Shown here: positions 1-11,376 of the stretch, piece after piece | How the letters are laid out: each line of letters begins with the position of its first letter | How positions within the stretch are numbered: position 1 is the first letter of the stretch | Assembly: GCF_029407905.1 (NCBI RefSeq) | Contig: NC_073639.1 | Coordinates: 45,339,501-45,403,500, forward strand | Reading direction: 5' to 3' | Source of the DNA: Bubalus kerabau | Lineage: Eukaryota > Chordata > Mammalia > Artiodactyla > Bovidae | Length of the DNA: 64,000 bases | Made by a program: the position numbers and the translations under genes | The notes under the pieces: model-generated | The model's input: the letters and a program-made list of their open reading frames with translations, nothing else | The model's database searches: none | What the model was told of the DNA's origin: nothing

Positions 1-122
1 GAGACATATTTAAGCTTTCCCATCTGAAACAAGCAACACATACATAAATTATTGATCCAACATGTTTATCTAGCTAAACTCTCTCCTTTCCTTTGGAGAA
101 ACTTCTAAAAAACAGATTAGTT

Positions 123-214
123 TATTTTTATTTATTTATTTATTATTATTATTATTTTACTTTACAATATTGTATTGGTTTTGCCATACGTCAACATGCA
201 TCTGCCATGGGTGT
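123..214 (-). mobile_element. L1 3' end, 92-base insertion
   Basis: This is the extreme 3' end of a ruminant L1 in reverse orientation. It begins with a T/TTTA/TTA-rich stretch (the reversed A tail) and runs into the typical L1 3' UTR text around ACAATATTGTATTGGTTTTG. It is flanked by AAACAGATTAGTT (110-122) and AAACAGAGTAGTT (215-227), a 13-base target duplication with one mismatch. Confidence 0.85.
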
Positions 215-227
215 AAACAGAGTAGTT

Positions 228-469
228 CAAAATCATACATTCCTACTTGACTTTTTTCATTACTCAACAGAACACAATTTATGTCCTAATCTAGGCTCAG
301 TCTCTTTTCCTTGATGTTTCTTAGCTTCATTGCAACAACTGGCTTTCCAGATGTTCATTGTTGAGTCATGTCTTTGTACATGCAGTCCTTCTCCATGAAA
401 AATCCACAACAACTTTTTATCCACCTTGTAGAGAAGTAGTAGTAGTCCTCATCTTGTAAAAGAGTCAGC
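228..469. other. no gene seen
   Basis: AT-rich sequence between the short L1 end and the old L1. No coding signal or named repeat was recognised. Confidence 0.4.
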
Positions 470-1479
470 CTGAGCTTCATATGCTGATTTACTCTCCTTT
501 CTTAGGTGAATAACTGACTCATATGAATGCCCATTTAGAAATGCTCTATGATTTCTATAGTTTTACATGTGTTAAGTCTGTCTTGTTGAATGCTCCATGT
601 GAACTTGAGAAAAATGTGTATTCTGCTGTCCTTGAATGAAGTAGTCTATAAATGTCCATTATATCCAGTTGATTGATGGTACTGTTGAGTTCCATTATGT
701 CCTCACTGATTTTCTTTCTGCTGAATCAGTCCATTGCTGAGAAAGGGGTGTTGAAAAGTTTCCAACTATTTAGTGGATTCATTGATTTCAAATTAACCTG
801 TAATTCTATCAGGTTTTGTTGCATATATTTTGGTGCTCTACTGTGAGGCACGTACATATTAAGGTTTTAAATTTCGTCTTGGATAATTGATCCTTTATCA
901 TTATTTAATGCTATTCTTTATCCCTGACAACTTTCCTTGCTTTAAAGTTTCTTCTGTTTTCTTTTCCTTAATATTAGAGTGTTATATTTTCCTCTATCCA
1001 CTTACTTTCAGTCTCTCTTTGTCTATTAAAATGAGCTTCTTGTAGCAACTTAGAGTTCGACTTACTTTTTGACCTACCAAAATCTCTGTTGTTTAATTGA
1101 TGCATTTAGATCATCAGCATTCAAAGTGCTTACTGATATAGTTGGATTAATATTTACCAAAGTTATTACTACTTTCTATTTGTCACCCTTGTTATTTTCA
1201 TCTATTTTTGTCTTGCCTCTTTTTTCCCCACTTCTTGAGCATTTTATGTGGCTTTGTTTTCTTTTCTTTCTTAGCTTACTCACCTATAGTTCTCTTTTAG
1301 CGCTTGGTTGCCTTAGAGTGCAATACACCTTTATAACTAATCCAAGTCCACTTTTAAACAATACTGTATCAAGTGTTGCTATAAATAACAATATGCTAAG
1401 TGTGAGGACCTTATAATAACAAAACAATGCTGACTCTTCCTTCCCATCTCTTGTAACATTGCTGTCATCAGTCATACAT

Positions 1480-1777
1480 CAGTTCAGTTCAGTTCAGTCA
1501 CTCAGTCGTGTCCGACTCTTTGCGACCCAATGAATCATAGCACACCAGGCCTCCCTGTCCATCACCAACTCCCGGAGTTCACTCAGACTCACGTCCATCA
1601 AGTCAGTGATGACATCCAGCCATCTCATCCTCTGTTGTCGCCTTCTCCTCCTGCCCCCAATCCCTCCCAGCATCAGAGTCTTTTCCAATGAGTCAACTCT
1701 TTGCATGAGGTGGCCAAAGTACTGGAGTTTCAGCTTTAACATCATTCCTTCCAAAGAACACCCAGGACAGATCTAAG
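1480..1777 (-). mobile_element. BovB LINE, 5'-truncated copy
   Basis: This is the 3' 0.3 kb of a BovB (RTE clade) in reverse. It starts with the AGTTC repeat tail (1482-1497) and runs through the conserved 3' end. The minus-strand frame at 1494-1754 is the C-terminus of the BovB polymerase ORF. CATACAT occurs on both sides (1473-1479 and 1778-1784), a probable 7-base target duplication. The flanking old L1 text is continuous across the insertion. Confidence 0.88.
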
Positions 1778-1854
1778 CATACATAATTGAATATCTTGTT
1801 GCTATTACTACTTTGAACAAATTATTATGTTAGATAAATTAAGAAAAATATTGT

Positions 1855-2245
1855 ATATTGATGCATATAAATGGGATCTAGAAAAATGGTACTGATGAAT
1901 CTATTTTTAGGGCAAGGGATAGAAGTACAAATGCAGAGAATGGACTTGTAGACACAAGGGGAGAAGGGGAGGATGGGATGAATTGAGAGAGTAGCATTGA
2001 CTTAAATACATTACCATGTGTAAAAATCGCTAGTCAGAAGCTGCTGTATAGCACAGAGAGCTCAGTTTGGTGCTCTGCGATGACCTACAATGATGGAATG
2101 TGGGGGTGTGAGGAAGGCCTAAGAAGGAGAGGGTATATGTGTAGGTAGAGCTGATTCACATTGTTGTACAGCAGAAACTAACATAACACTGTAGAGCAGT
2201 TATACTCCAATTAAATAAAACAACATAAAAAACTTATGAAAAAAA
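1855..2245 (+). mobile_element. L1 3' UTR (artiodactyl type)
   Basis: The sequence contains GGGATCTAGAAAAATGGTAC, then the CAGCAGAAACTAACATAACA motif and TTATACTCCAATTAAATAAAA, which form the characteristic 3' end of artiodactyl L1. The copy is 5'-truncated and carries no ORF. It interrupts the older minus-strand L1. Confidence 0.8.
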
Positions 2246-3204
2246 CAGTTTTTCTTTCACTTTCACTTGTTTCTTCTCAGATACTTTTCCTTTCTTCTTG
2301 TAGTGGTGAGTTTCTGACCTATTATTATTTTACTTCTCTCTGAAGAATTTCCTTTAACATTCTTTGCAAGGCAGATCTACTGGCAACAAATTGTCTCAAT
2401 TTTTGTTTGTCAAGTTTTATTTCTCCCTTCACTTTTAGAGTGAAGGTTAGAGTGAAGATTACATGTTGATTACATTGGATGCAGAATTCTAGTTTCTGGA
2501 TGTTTTTCTGTGTTTTAAATATTTCACTCTACTCTCCCCTTGCTTGCACAGCTCCTAAGGAAAAGTTGGATGCAATTATTATCTTTGTTCCTCTATATAT
2601 AAAGTGTCATCCCCCCCCTCCCCTTGCCCCTGGCTTCTTTCAAGATTTTCTTTAGTTTTAATTCTCTTGTAGTTTGAAAAATAAAAGTGGCATGTCCAGG
2701 TGTAGTTGTTTTTTGATATTTGTCCTGCTCAATAGTCTCTGAGCTTCCTGAATCTGTGGTTTGGTTGGTTGACTTTATTTGGGGGAAATTCTGTCATTAG
2801 TTTTCAAACCTTTCTTTGATTCCTTTCTCCCTTTTAGAAGATCCTTTATGCTTATGATAGACTTCTTGTAGTTGTCCCATAGTTCTTGATGGTGTTTTTG
2901 ATCTCCAACATTTCTTATTGCTTCCTTCTTTAGTGTTCCCATCTCTCTCTTGACATCGTTTATATTTTCTTGCACACTAATTTATCCATTAGAATTTTTA
3001 GATTTTTAATCACTGTTATTTTAAATACCTGGTCTGATAATTCCAACATCCTTAGCATAGCTGAGTCTGGTTCTGATACTTACTCTGACTCTCCACATTG
3101 TATATCCTTTTCATATGTCTTGTAATTTTTTCTTGATAGCAAGATGTAATGTACTCAGTAAACGAAACTTCTATAAATAGGCCTTTAGTATTGTTGGGGG
3201 TGAG

Positions 3205-3356
3205 GTGTGGAAAGAGCATATAGATTCAAAGTTAAAGCTGTTATTTCTTTCAAAAATGGATTAGAAAAAAAATGGAAAATTTGATGTATGTGAAGAAATA
3301 TGGTTTAAGAGATAAAGATAATTATAAAACAAAGAATAAAAAGTTTTAGCATCTTT
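3205..3356. other. no gene seen
   Basis: Short AT-rich spacer without a recognised feature. Confidence 0.4.
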
Positions 3357-3373
3357 TAAAATGATGAAATTCC

Positions 3374-3504
3374 ATGTATACCTGTGGCGGATTCATTTTG
3401 ATATTTGGCAAAACTAATACAATTATGTAAAGTTTAAAAATAAAATTAAAAAAAAAAGAAAAGAAAAAAATAAATAAATAAAATAGTATATTTAATAAAA
3501 AAAA
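3374..3504 (+). mobile_element. very short L1 insertion with 17-base TSD
   Basis: Only the last part of an L1 3' UTR plus its A-rich tail (3447-3504) was copied. The text CCTGTGGCGGATTCAT is diagnostic of the young ruminant L1. TAAAATGATGAAATTCC stands on both sides (3357-3373 and 3505-3521) as a perfect 17-base target duplication. Confidence 0.92.
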
Positions 3505-3703
3505 TAAAATGATGAAATTCCTATAGAATGTTATGATCTGCATGTGGGGAAAAAGAAGAAAAGTAAACACATTGTTTCTAAAATAACTTAATCAATTTGA
3601 TAGGCAAAACATTCTTCCTACAATATAGTTAAGAATTATCTTCTAAAAATATTTTAAATATTTTTTGAGAGATGCTTTGCTATAGGGAAATAAACATATT
3701 TTT

Positions 3704-4276
3704 AAAAATTTATTTTTATTAAAGTATAATTGCTTTACAATGTTGTATTGGTTTTTGCTGTACAATAAAGTGAATCAGCCATATGTATAGGTACATCCCC
3801 CTTCCCCTTGGATCTCCATCCCACCCTTCTAGATCATCACAGAGCACCGGGCTTAGCTCTCTGTGCTATACAGCAGGTTCCTACTAGCTATCTATTTTAC
3901 ACACAGTAGTGTATCTATTGGAGAAGGAAATGGCAACCCACTTCAGTGTTCTTGCCTGGAGAATCCCAGGGACAGGGGAGCCTGATGGGCTGCCGTCTAT
4001 GGGGTTGCACAGAGTCGGACACGACTGAAGAGACTTAGCAGCAGCAGCAGCAGTGTATCTATGTCAATCCCATTCTCCCAATACATCCCACCCTTCACGT
4101 TTCCTCCTGTGTTCACATGTTCATTCTCCACATCTGCGTCTCTATTCCTGCCCTGGGAATAGGTTCATCTATATCATTTTTAATGAAACTGAGTCATTTT
4201 TAGAGATATAGATGGACCTAGAGTCTGTCATATAGAGTGAAGTAAGTAAGAAAGAGAAACACAAATATATAGGAAT
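3704..4276 (-). mobile_element. L1 3' end with twin-priming inversion
   Basis: From 3704 to about 4180 the plus strand is the reverse complement of an L1 3' UTR. From about 4181 to 4276 it reads in L1 sense, with TGAAACTGAGTCATTTTTAG and GACCTAGAGTCTGTCATA. The sense piece lies just upstream of the antisense piece in L1 order. ACATATTTTT flanks the whole unit at 3694-3703 and 4277-4286. This is the arrangement produced by twin priming. A BovA SINE is nested at 3919-4051. Confidence 0.85.
3919..4051 (+). mobile_element. BovA SINE unit
   Basis: One BovA unit starting near GGAGAAGGAAATGGCAACCC and ending in CACGACTGAAGAGACTTAGC with a short AGC repeat tail. AGTGTATCTAT occurs on both sides (3908-3918 and 4052-4062), so it inserted into the already present L1. 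Confidence 0.9.
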
Positions 4277-4512
4277 ACATATTTTTGATAAGACCTTTAT
4301 TCTTATCTCAGACCCATAACTTACTAATTGTATCACTTCAGGTAAACTATTTTTTTTCTCCCTAGACACTTCAATTTTTATATGTTTAAGGAAAACAGTT
4401 CCTACCTTGAAAACTGATCTCTAGATGTAGTAATATATGCGCTAATTGATAATCAGTAAATTCAGTCACTATTTGAACATCGTATACTATACGTACTCAT
4501 GATAGAACTAGT

Positions 4513-4541
4513 CACACACACACACACGCACACACACACAC
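4513..4541. repeat. (CA)n microsatellite
   Basis: About 14 CA units, interrupted once by GC. Confidence 0.95.
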
Positions 4542-5974
4542 TTGTGACTCCAAGTTGGTCTTCTTCCTGAGGTCCAAGACCCCAGTACCAACTACTTAAT
4601 GATTCCAGTCATCAGGAAATGAGCATGCCTAGAAGCAAATTCCTGTTTCCCTTTGCAATTTGAAGCATCGAGGTCATAGCAATGTATCCAACATTTTTAT
4701 CAGTGAATTAGATCTGAGCATATGTGTTTAAGGCTAAACGCTAGAGTGAAATAGAGGACGAATATTGTGTGAACAATCGTTAATGGAAGTGTATGTCGAG
4801 CTGGACCCCGAGGTGTAGAATTTCAGCCGTGGGTGAGTCAGAAGTGTTGACACATGAATGCGACATGTGCATTGGCAAGCTAGCCCAAGCACAAGCAGGG
4901 GCAAGCCATAAGCTGAAGCCTGGCTCTTACTGACCTACATTGCTATTTCAGCAAATTACTGTTTGCAGTGCTCTTTATTTAAGAACATTTTAATATAAGC
5001 TATTAAGTGTTTTGGATGTTAGTATAAAAGGAACATCTGGTAACCCTCTGAAAACCACTCTTGCCTGTGTCATTGCTGGCTAGGGCTTCAGTGCAGTGTG
5101 GATTGGGTGGTAATATTAGCATTTTTGTCCTACTTGTGATTCAAAAGGAAGTACTTCTAATATCACTGCATTTAGGAAATATTTATTGCAGTGATTTTTT
5201 TTTTTTATCTGTCTACAACCTTTATCAGGTCAACCATTATCTTTGTAGAAACTATTTATTTATAGAAAATTCACTTACCTACACTGGAAACAATGTAGTA
5301 GATAAGGCAATTTATTTTTCAATAATATACATTTCTTCAATAACAGAAAGTGGAACGAATATCTTGTGTTACTGAAACACTTATGTAATCATTGCCTAAG
5401 AGACGAAAATGAGATGAATTCATAATTCATCTGCAACACATAAACTAGCAAGAAAAATGGCTTTGATTTAAAAAGGCTGAAAAATTTTTATGAGAAAAGG
5501 CATAAGCCCCTGAAATAAAATATTTTGCAATTCTAATACGAGTCCTATCACAGCAAATCCTTTAGTTGCCATTTTCATATTTGCTTATATATTTCAGACT
5601 TACAAATACATTCAGAATAATCCCTCAAAGAATCCTACTCCCTCCAGTCTGAATAAGGCTTTCACATTTATGACCCCAAATTACTTAAATATTAGTTAAC
5701 TTTAACATTAAATATAGTAACAACACAGGGTTATTACTGAGAAAAATCACTAAGTTCAGTTAAATTCAAGTTTATATTGTCAATTTCTGTGTGAAATTTA
5801 TACTCCCCCTTAGAAAAGCTTCTTATTGTAAAAATATAATTTAGTATTTAAATTATTAAAGTTATTTAAATAACTAAAGTTGTTTAAAATATGTGAAATT
5901 TAAGTTGATATTTAATATTATCATAAGAAAATTAAAACAAATGCATTCAGCAATGAGGAAATGCTACCTGAGGA
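4542..5974. other. single-copy DNA, no gene seen
   Basis: No recognised repeat and no convincing coding signal. The longest frame (5061-5375 plus, 104 codons) has an AT-driven composition and no family resemblance that I can see. Confidence 0.4.
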
Positions 5975-6110
5975 AGTAGTTAAGACCTTTGATTTTACAG
6001 GTTTGGTTCTTGGCTCTGACACTTCTTTGCTCTGTCACTTTGAATACATTAACTGACCTCTTTGTAACCTTGAGCTAGACATGGAGATCTGGGGACTCCA
6101 GTCCCATCAG
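5975..6110 (+). mobile_element. MIR-like SINE remnant
   Basis: TTGGCTCTGACACTTCTTTGC followed by TAACTGACCTCTTTGTAACC resembles the MIR core (CTGGCTCTGCCACTT, then TAACCTCT). It is highly diverged and boundaries are approximate. Confidence 0.35.
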
Positions 6111-6461
6111 TGACGGCTGAAGCCATGGAAATGGATGAGATCTCTGCTGGAGTGAAAACTGGTGTTTGCATATTTCTAAATACTCATTTGTGAGGACTTA
6201 CAATGTCTGTATATTTCTTTAAGTTTGCTTCCCTATTTTGACAACTCGCTCTTGGAGAATTGTTCAAGAAGTAAACTTGAAGTTGTTCTAAATCAAGTCC
6301 CAGAGTCTTCCACCACCCTGACCTTCTGGTGTGCATATGTTCTAGCTTAATTGTAAGGCAGTGGACTATTATTTAGTGATCTGGAGACTCTTCAGTTGTT
6401 TGTCAAACATTTGTCAGGCTTAAAATGAAAACTAATGTTTCAGGCTCAAAAAAAATGGACC

Positions 6462-6610
6462 TCTTTGTGCTTCAGTTTTCTTTTCTGTGACATGGAGATA
6501 TTAATAAAGCCCCACTCAAGGAGAGGTATTATGAGAATTTTAATGTTTTAATATAGTAAGAAGTCTTAGAAACATGCCAGATATTTGGTATCATTATGTA
6601 TATTTTTTGA
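6462..6610 (+). mobile_element. MIR-type SINE
   Basis: The order CTTCAGTTTTCTTTTCTGTG, then TGGAGATATTAATAA, TATTATGAGAATTTTAA and GTAAGAAGTCTTAGAAACATGCCAG follows the second half of MIR. Ends are approximate. Confidence 0.5.
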
Positions 6611-7835
6611 CTCTCATAATTATCATCACCATTGCCATTATATGTTGAAATAGGTGATAGTTATGATTTTTATAGTATCTCAACTATAGTTTCTATTAAA
6701 GTTTTAATGAAACATCATATATGGTTGCTATAGAAACTATGATTTGAATTTGTTGCCTTCAGTAAGGAAAATTTCAGGCTGTATTCTTAATTATTATATT
6801 TAAATATGAAACAAGGGAACCACATGGGATGAGAGATTTCCTAACAAGATTACAGTGGTATCTAGTGTCTTTAGAAGCCATGACTCTATAAGCTACCTAA
6901 GGTGAGCACACTTGTGTTTGTATACACTTCATGACTGGCAACACTATTATTTATCCTCTGCTAGTCTTCTTGTGGGGGAAATGCTCAAGTTCTCATTGCC
7001 ATAACAACGGGTTAGTCTTCCTAAAACAAGATATACTCTGAGTCAAAGTAAAATTGTTTCCATGGTAACTGGTACATATCTAAGCACAGCAGCCTGGTTT
7101 TTAATCAGTAAAATTGTCCTTTGTCAAAAAGCAAGCATATATTGTTGCTAAAAGAATTATGAATATTTTGAAAGTATGGTTAATGAATAAAGTAAACTAG
7201 ATTGTCTCAAAGATAAAAACAAAATTGATTAAGCCTTTTCAACAGTTAGTTTCTTGTTCATGAAATAAAAATCTCCACTGTATAGACAAGCCAAAACACA
7301 GCATATCTATATACTGAATATAAAATGCTTCTATTTCTTCTATTTTGACCACATTTAAATAAATTAAAATCCTCATCACTGAAAATGAAATTGTCCATGA
7401 TCCAAACCTATTTCATCCTTTACTTCTCTTTCATAAGCAGCATGTATAACCATGTTAAATGTGCCTTAAGTATCATATTGATTTCTTTCTTCCCTTGTTG
7501 TTTCAGATAATCTCTTGGTCAACAAAGGGAAATATTACTTTCCCACCAAATAAAGAAGATTCACTGGTGATTCCCTTCATTTCCATGTACTTACTTTCTC
7601 TTCTTTCTGTTTCTCTCTCCCACCTCCTTCTCTTCCTCCTGACTCCTCTTTCTTCTTCTTCTTCACTTGCTTTCTGATGGTTTTTAATGTAGGAGTGGAA
7701 AGGGTGAAACCATGGGTTACCTTCTGGGAATTGAGATTGGGGATGGTTACCATAGTTACATTGTCTGTCAGGTAGATAAAAATGGAAGACAGTTTCATTT
7801 AAATGATATTCATTGTGGTGATGACCAGATACTTT
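6611..7835. other. single-copy DNA, no gene seen
   Basis: AT-rich sequence with a pyrimidine-rich patch at 7585-7675. Two overlapping minus-strand frames over that patch (7503-7868 and 7577-7798) are composition artefacts. No repeat was recognised. Confidence 0.4.
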
Positions 7836-7845
7836 GTATTTAGAT

Positions 7846-8042
7846 TGAAGTGAAGTGAGGTCAGTCAATCGTGTCCAACTCTTTGAGACCCCATGGACTG
7901 TAGCCTACTGGGCTCCTCTGTCCATGGGGTTTTCCAGGCAAGAATACTGGAGTGGGTTGCCATTTCCTTCTCTAGGGGAACTTCCCGACCCAGGAATAGA
8001 ACCCTGGTCTCCTGCATTGTAGACAGATGCTTTACCATCTGA
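7846..8042 (-). mobile_element. Bov-tA SINE
   Basis: Reading the minus strand gives the tRNA-derived head, the BovA body and a GTGAAGT-type tail. GTATTTAGAT is duplicated at 7836-7845 and 8043-8052. It landed at the 5' edge of the MIR that follows. Confidence 0.9.
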
Positions 8043-8052
8043 GTATTTAGAT

Positions 8053-8245
8053 AGACTAGGTCCAAATCCTGCTCTGTAATTTTTTTTCACAGTATGATTT
8101 TGGGGTTATATTTCCTCATTCATAAAATGGAGTTAAAATGCTTGTATTATGGGTTGTTGTGAGCATTAGATAATGCATGTGAAAGCTTAGCACATGCACT
8201 TTGCCTAGTACTAGAATGCACTTGATCAACTGCTAATAGCACTAT
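8053..8245 (+). mobile_element. MIR-type SINE
   Basis: CAAATCCTGCTCTG, then TTTCCTCATTCATAAAATGG, GGGTTGTTGTGAGCATTAGATAATGCATGTGAAAGC and CTTAGCACA follow the MIR consensus in order. This is one of the better preserved MIRs in the window. Confidence 0.75.
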
Positions 8246-8958
8246 ATTTATTATCATTATCATCAATCTGACTTAATACTAACAGAGAGTGTATAACAAA
8301 GTTACTGTCATTACCATATATACAGCTTCTCAACAATACATTTTGTTTCACTTTTTAGTATTATTTTGAAAAATATAGATTAAAATTTATATAACATATA
8401 TGATAACATAATAAAAGAACTTTTCAGCAATTTGAGGTCAAAATTAAAATACTTGATGTAATTTAAGGTTATTTTAATGACTCATTGTTTTGTTCATTTT
8501 AAGACAAATTGAGTTCATGTTTTGCTTTTCTTTCACAGTACCAAAGGCACCTAGCAGAACAGATTTCATTGGACAGAAGTCTCAGATTTTCTAGGACAGT
8601 CTTGAATTTAAATATCCTGTTTCATTGTTCTCATAGGTATAGCTGTACCTGTCAGGAACTGTGCCCTGATTTGGGGGTAAAATATATTGCCAGTATAACT
8701 GCAAGACTTGAATTGTCCCTGACATTGGCAGGTAACTGCAGTCAAGATTCCAGGTCTCCAGAGCAGACGGCATCTCAGCAGGGCCACTGCACTGCCACAA
8801 AACAGGTTGGCAAAGTCCTGCTACAGTCACCTACCTGATAAAAAGATGCAGAGGACATCTGGTGACTCTCTTCACCTTTTTGTTAGTTTCTATGAAAAGG
8901 GCAAATGGGGCAGTCATCAATGACCTAAGTAATTGACAGCCAATCTCAGTTATAGAAT
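8246..8958. other. single-copy DNA, no gene seen
   Basis: A stretch at 8509-8838 is open on both strands (109 codons plus, 79 codons minus) and is preceded by a pyrimidine run ending in CAG. I do not recognise either protein and no splice donor or second exon is evident, so it is left unannotated. Confidence 0.35.
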
Positions 8959-8978
8959 TCAATATTTTTTATTGAAGT

Positions 8979-9283
8979 GTCAATCCTAAAAGAAATCAAC
9001 CCTGAATATTTATTGGAAGGACTGATGCTGAAGCTGAAGCTCTAATAATCCGGCCACTTGATGCAAAGAGCTGACTCATTGGAAAAGACCCTGATGCTGG
9101 GAAAGATTGAGGGCAGAAGGAGAAGGAGACGACACAGGATGAGACGGTTTGATGGCATCACGGGCTCAATAGACACAAGTTTGAGCAAACTCTGTGAGAT
9201 AGTGAAGGACAAGGAAGCATGATGTGCTGCAGTCCACAGGGTCGCAAAGAGTCTGACACAACTGAACAACTGAACAGCAACAA
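8979..9283 (+). mobile_element. BovB LINE, 5'-truncated copy
   Basis: It starts within CAATCCTAAAAGAAATCAACCC and ends in the BovB tail ACTGAACAACTGAACAGC. The C-terminal polymerase ORF region is disrupted. It lies inside the L1 end, with AAGT at both edges as a possible short target duplication. Confidence 0.85.
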
Positions 9284-9403
9284 AGTATAGTTGATTTACA
9301 ATGCTGCGTTAGTTTCAGATGTATGGCAAAGTGATTCATATATATATGACATATATAATATATATATATATGACTAGATATATATGATTCATATATATAT
9401 GTG

Positions 9404-9466
9404 TGCTGCTGCTGCTAAGTCGCTTCAGTCGTGTCTGACTCTGTGCAACCCCATAGACGGCAGCCC
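9404..9466 (-). mobile_element. BovA SINE fragment
   Basis: A 63-base reversed piece: the AGC repeat tail (as GCTGCTGCT), then AAGTCGCTTCAGTCGTGTC to GACGGCAGCC. CATATATATAT lies on both sides, so it may be a strongly 5'-truncated insertion. Confidence 0.8.
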
Positions 9467-9640
9467 ATATATATATACACACAAACACACACTCATATAT
9501 ATGTATGTGTTTTCATTATAGGCTATAACAAGGTATTGAATATAATTCCCTGTGCTATACAGAAGGTCCTTGCTGTTGATCTATTTTATATATAATAGTG
9601 TGTGATTAACAGATACACAAATTGTATATGGTTCAATTGT

Positions 9641-10182
9641 AACACCTTAGGTCTGGCATTGCAAATTATTTGAGTGATTGCAGTATAAAATAGCATAAAG
9701 GAGGTCTTCTTTCTGTCATCTGCTGCCTGTCCTGAAAGAAGAATGAAAAATCAGAACAATCACTCCCTTGGGAGCACCCATTTGAAATCCAGATCTCTCA
9801 CTGACTGCCCACTTAAGAGATATGCCAAGTAGGGTTGAATCCACACTTCTCATTTTTCTGGAATCCCAAGCCCTTAATTTTCAAGTAATCTTTCATTCCT
9901 CATCTTTTTTTCCAACTGTTTTGATTTTGAAATGTTATTTGAAATTTATCTTTACACCAAGGTTTTCATGAGGTTTGCTGGAAGATGAGGTGAAGATCAG
10001 ATAAGATCAAAGGTGACTGATATTTTATTAGCATAGAAAAGAAAGGATTCAAACAGATAGAGACTTTGTGAAATGGAAGGAAAAATAGAGTTCTTGCACA
10101 GGCATAAGTAGAGAGCAGGGTAGATAACAGGAGGACATGAGAAATAAATCTTCAGTCAGTAAAACCAGTTACCTGGTGTGTT
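9641..10182. other. no gene seen
   Basis: No recognised repeat or coding signal. Confidence 0.4.
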
Positions 10183-10595
10183 AGTTTTCCAGGGGTGACA
10201 TAACAACTTACCATTAACAGCAAGGCTTAAAACAATAGATATCTACTGTCTCACCAGGCTGTACTAAAATCCTGAAATCCAGGTGTTAGCAGGGCCACAC
10301 TCTCTCTGAAGCTCTTTGGGACAACCTGTCCTGACCTCCTCTCAGCTATGATGATGATGGAGAGGCTGGGCATTTTTCAGCTCCAATCTTTACCTCTGTC
10401 ATCATATGGACTTCACTGGCACATCTATGTCTGTGCTTCTTTTTTTTTTTCAATTAGGACACCAGTATGTTAGATTAGGGCCACCCTAATCCAGTCTGAC
10501 TTCATGAGATTTCATCTTAATTAGTTACATCATCAAACAGCCCTATTTCCAAATGAGGCTGCATTCTGAGATTCTGGGAGGGTGATGAATTTGGG
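10183..10595 (-). mobile_element. MaLR-type LTR (MLT1/MST-like)
   Basis: On the minus strand the order ACTAATTAAGATGAAATCTC, TTAGGGTGGCCCTAATCTAA, ACTGGTGTCC, a TGTTTTAAGCC stretch and GGAAAACTAACACA follows mammalian MaLR LTRs. Classification is from memory. Confidence 0.55.
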
Positions 10596-11164
10596 TGAGT
10601 TACGGGGAACTACCCAACCCAGTACATCTGATTTTCTTTTCCCTATCCCCACATCTTATCCTTATGGTAAAATTTTGGAAAGAGCTGGGGATATTTGCAG
10701 ACAACAAGTCAAAAACCAGGGCCCAGAACTGAATCAGAGAGTGATGAGGAGAGAGAAGGATGCCATGAACAAATATAACCACAGTGTGATTGTGTAACTG
10801 TGGACTGGCTGGCAGACTTGGAAGATGAACAGAAATAAATGCAGTTTATTTCATTTAACAAGCTTCATCCTATTTCACAAGACACACGATGAATGGAAGC
10901 AACTCAGGCTTGAAGTAGAAACGTAATTTAGGATTCTGGTTGGCAGGTTGCTTGTCTAAGAGTTTTCATGGATCAATAAGGATAAGATTTACCTCATTTA
11001 ATTATTATGAATATAAAATAGATGAGATTCATGCATGGCATCTACCAGGCAATCCTCATAGTAGTTCTTTCCCTCTTCTTTTTGTAGGAGTTAATTGACA
11101 CACTGGGGGAGGGTGGTCCAATATCAGAGTCTCTGCCTCTTGTTAAGTAAAGGATTGAAGAAAA
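10596..11164. other. no gene seen
   Basis: Opposing short frames at 10582-10797 and 10600-10782 overlap the LTR edge and have no recognisable product. A weak MIR-like text lies around 10970-11060. Confidence 0.35.
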
Positions 11165-11376
11165 GAGAAAGACTTAGTTGTTCAGTTGTATCTGACTCTC
11201 TGCCATCTCATGGACTGTGACCCGCCAGGCTCACCTGTCCTTGGAATCCTCCAGGCAAGAATCATGGAGTGGGTAGCCATTCCCTTCTCCAGGGGACCTT
11301 CTCAACCCAGAGACTGAACCCAGGTATCCTGCATTGCAGGCAGATTCTTTACCATCTGGGCCACCAGGGAAGCCCC
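11165..11376 (-). mobile_element. Bov-tA SINE
   Basis: A full-length reversed copy that ends at 11364-11376 with CCACCAGGGAAGCCC, the tRNA-derived 5' start. The body is moderately diverged. Confidence 0.88.

Larger units (their letters stand above)
470..3205 (-). mobile_element. ancient L1 (ORF2 and upstream part), interrupted
   Basis: The plus strand reads as the reverse complement of a heavily mutated mammalian L1. Phrases such as GTGTATTCTGCTGTCCTTGAA, ATTGATCCTTTATCATTATT and TTTCAAGATTTTCTTTAG match the usual reversed ORF2 and upstream text in order. No frame longer than about 115 codons survives. A BovB copy (1480-1777) and a younger L1 end (1855-2245) sit inside it, and the old L1 text resumes after each one. 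The exact subfamily and both ends are uncertain. Confidence 0.65.
8959..9640 (-). mobile_element. L1 3' end, split by BovB and a SINE piece
   Basis: The L1 text runs TTTTTTATTGAAGT (8964-8978), is interrupted by BovB, and resumes with GTATAGTTGATTTACAATGCTG at 9284. It continues to CCCTGTGCTATACAGAAGGTCC. Between 9340 and 9500 it is expanded with TA-rich repeats and holds a 63-base BovA piece. Confidence 0.8.

Noticed and set aside
4021..4052. Short direct repeats (AGC)n as a possible CRISPR or coding repeat
   Set aside because: They are SINE tails. No spacer-repeat array exists anywhere in the window.
8509..8838. Overlapping open frames on both strands after a TTTCTTTCACAG acceptor-like motif
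   Set aside because: No recognisable protein, no matching donor or companion exon, and openness on both strands suggests chance.
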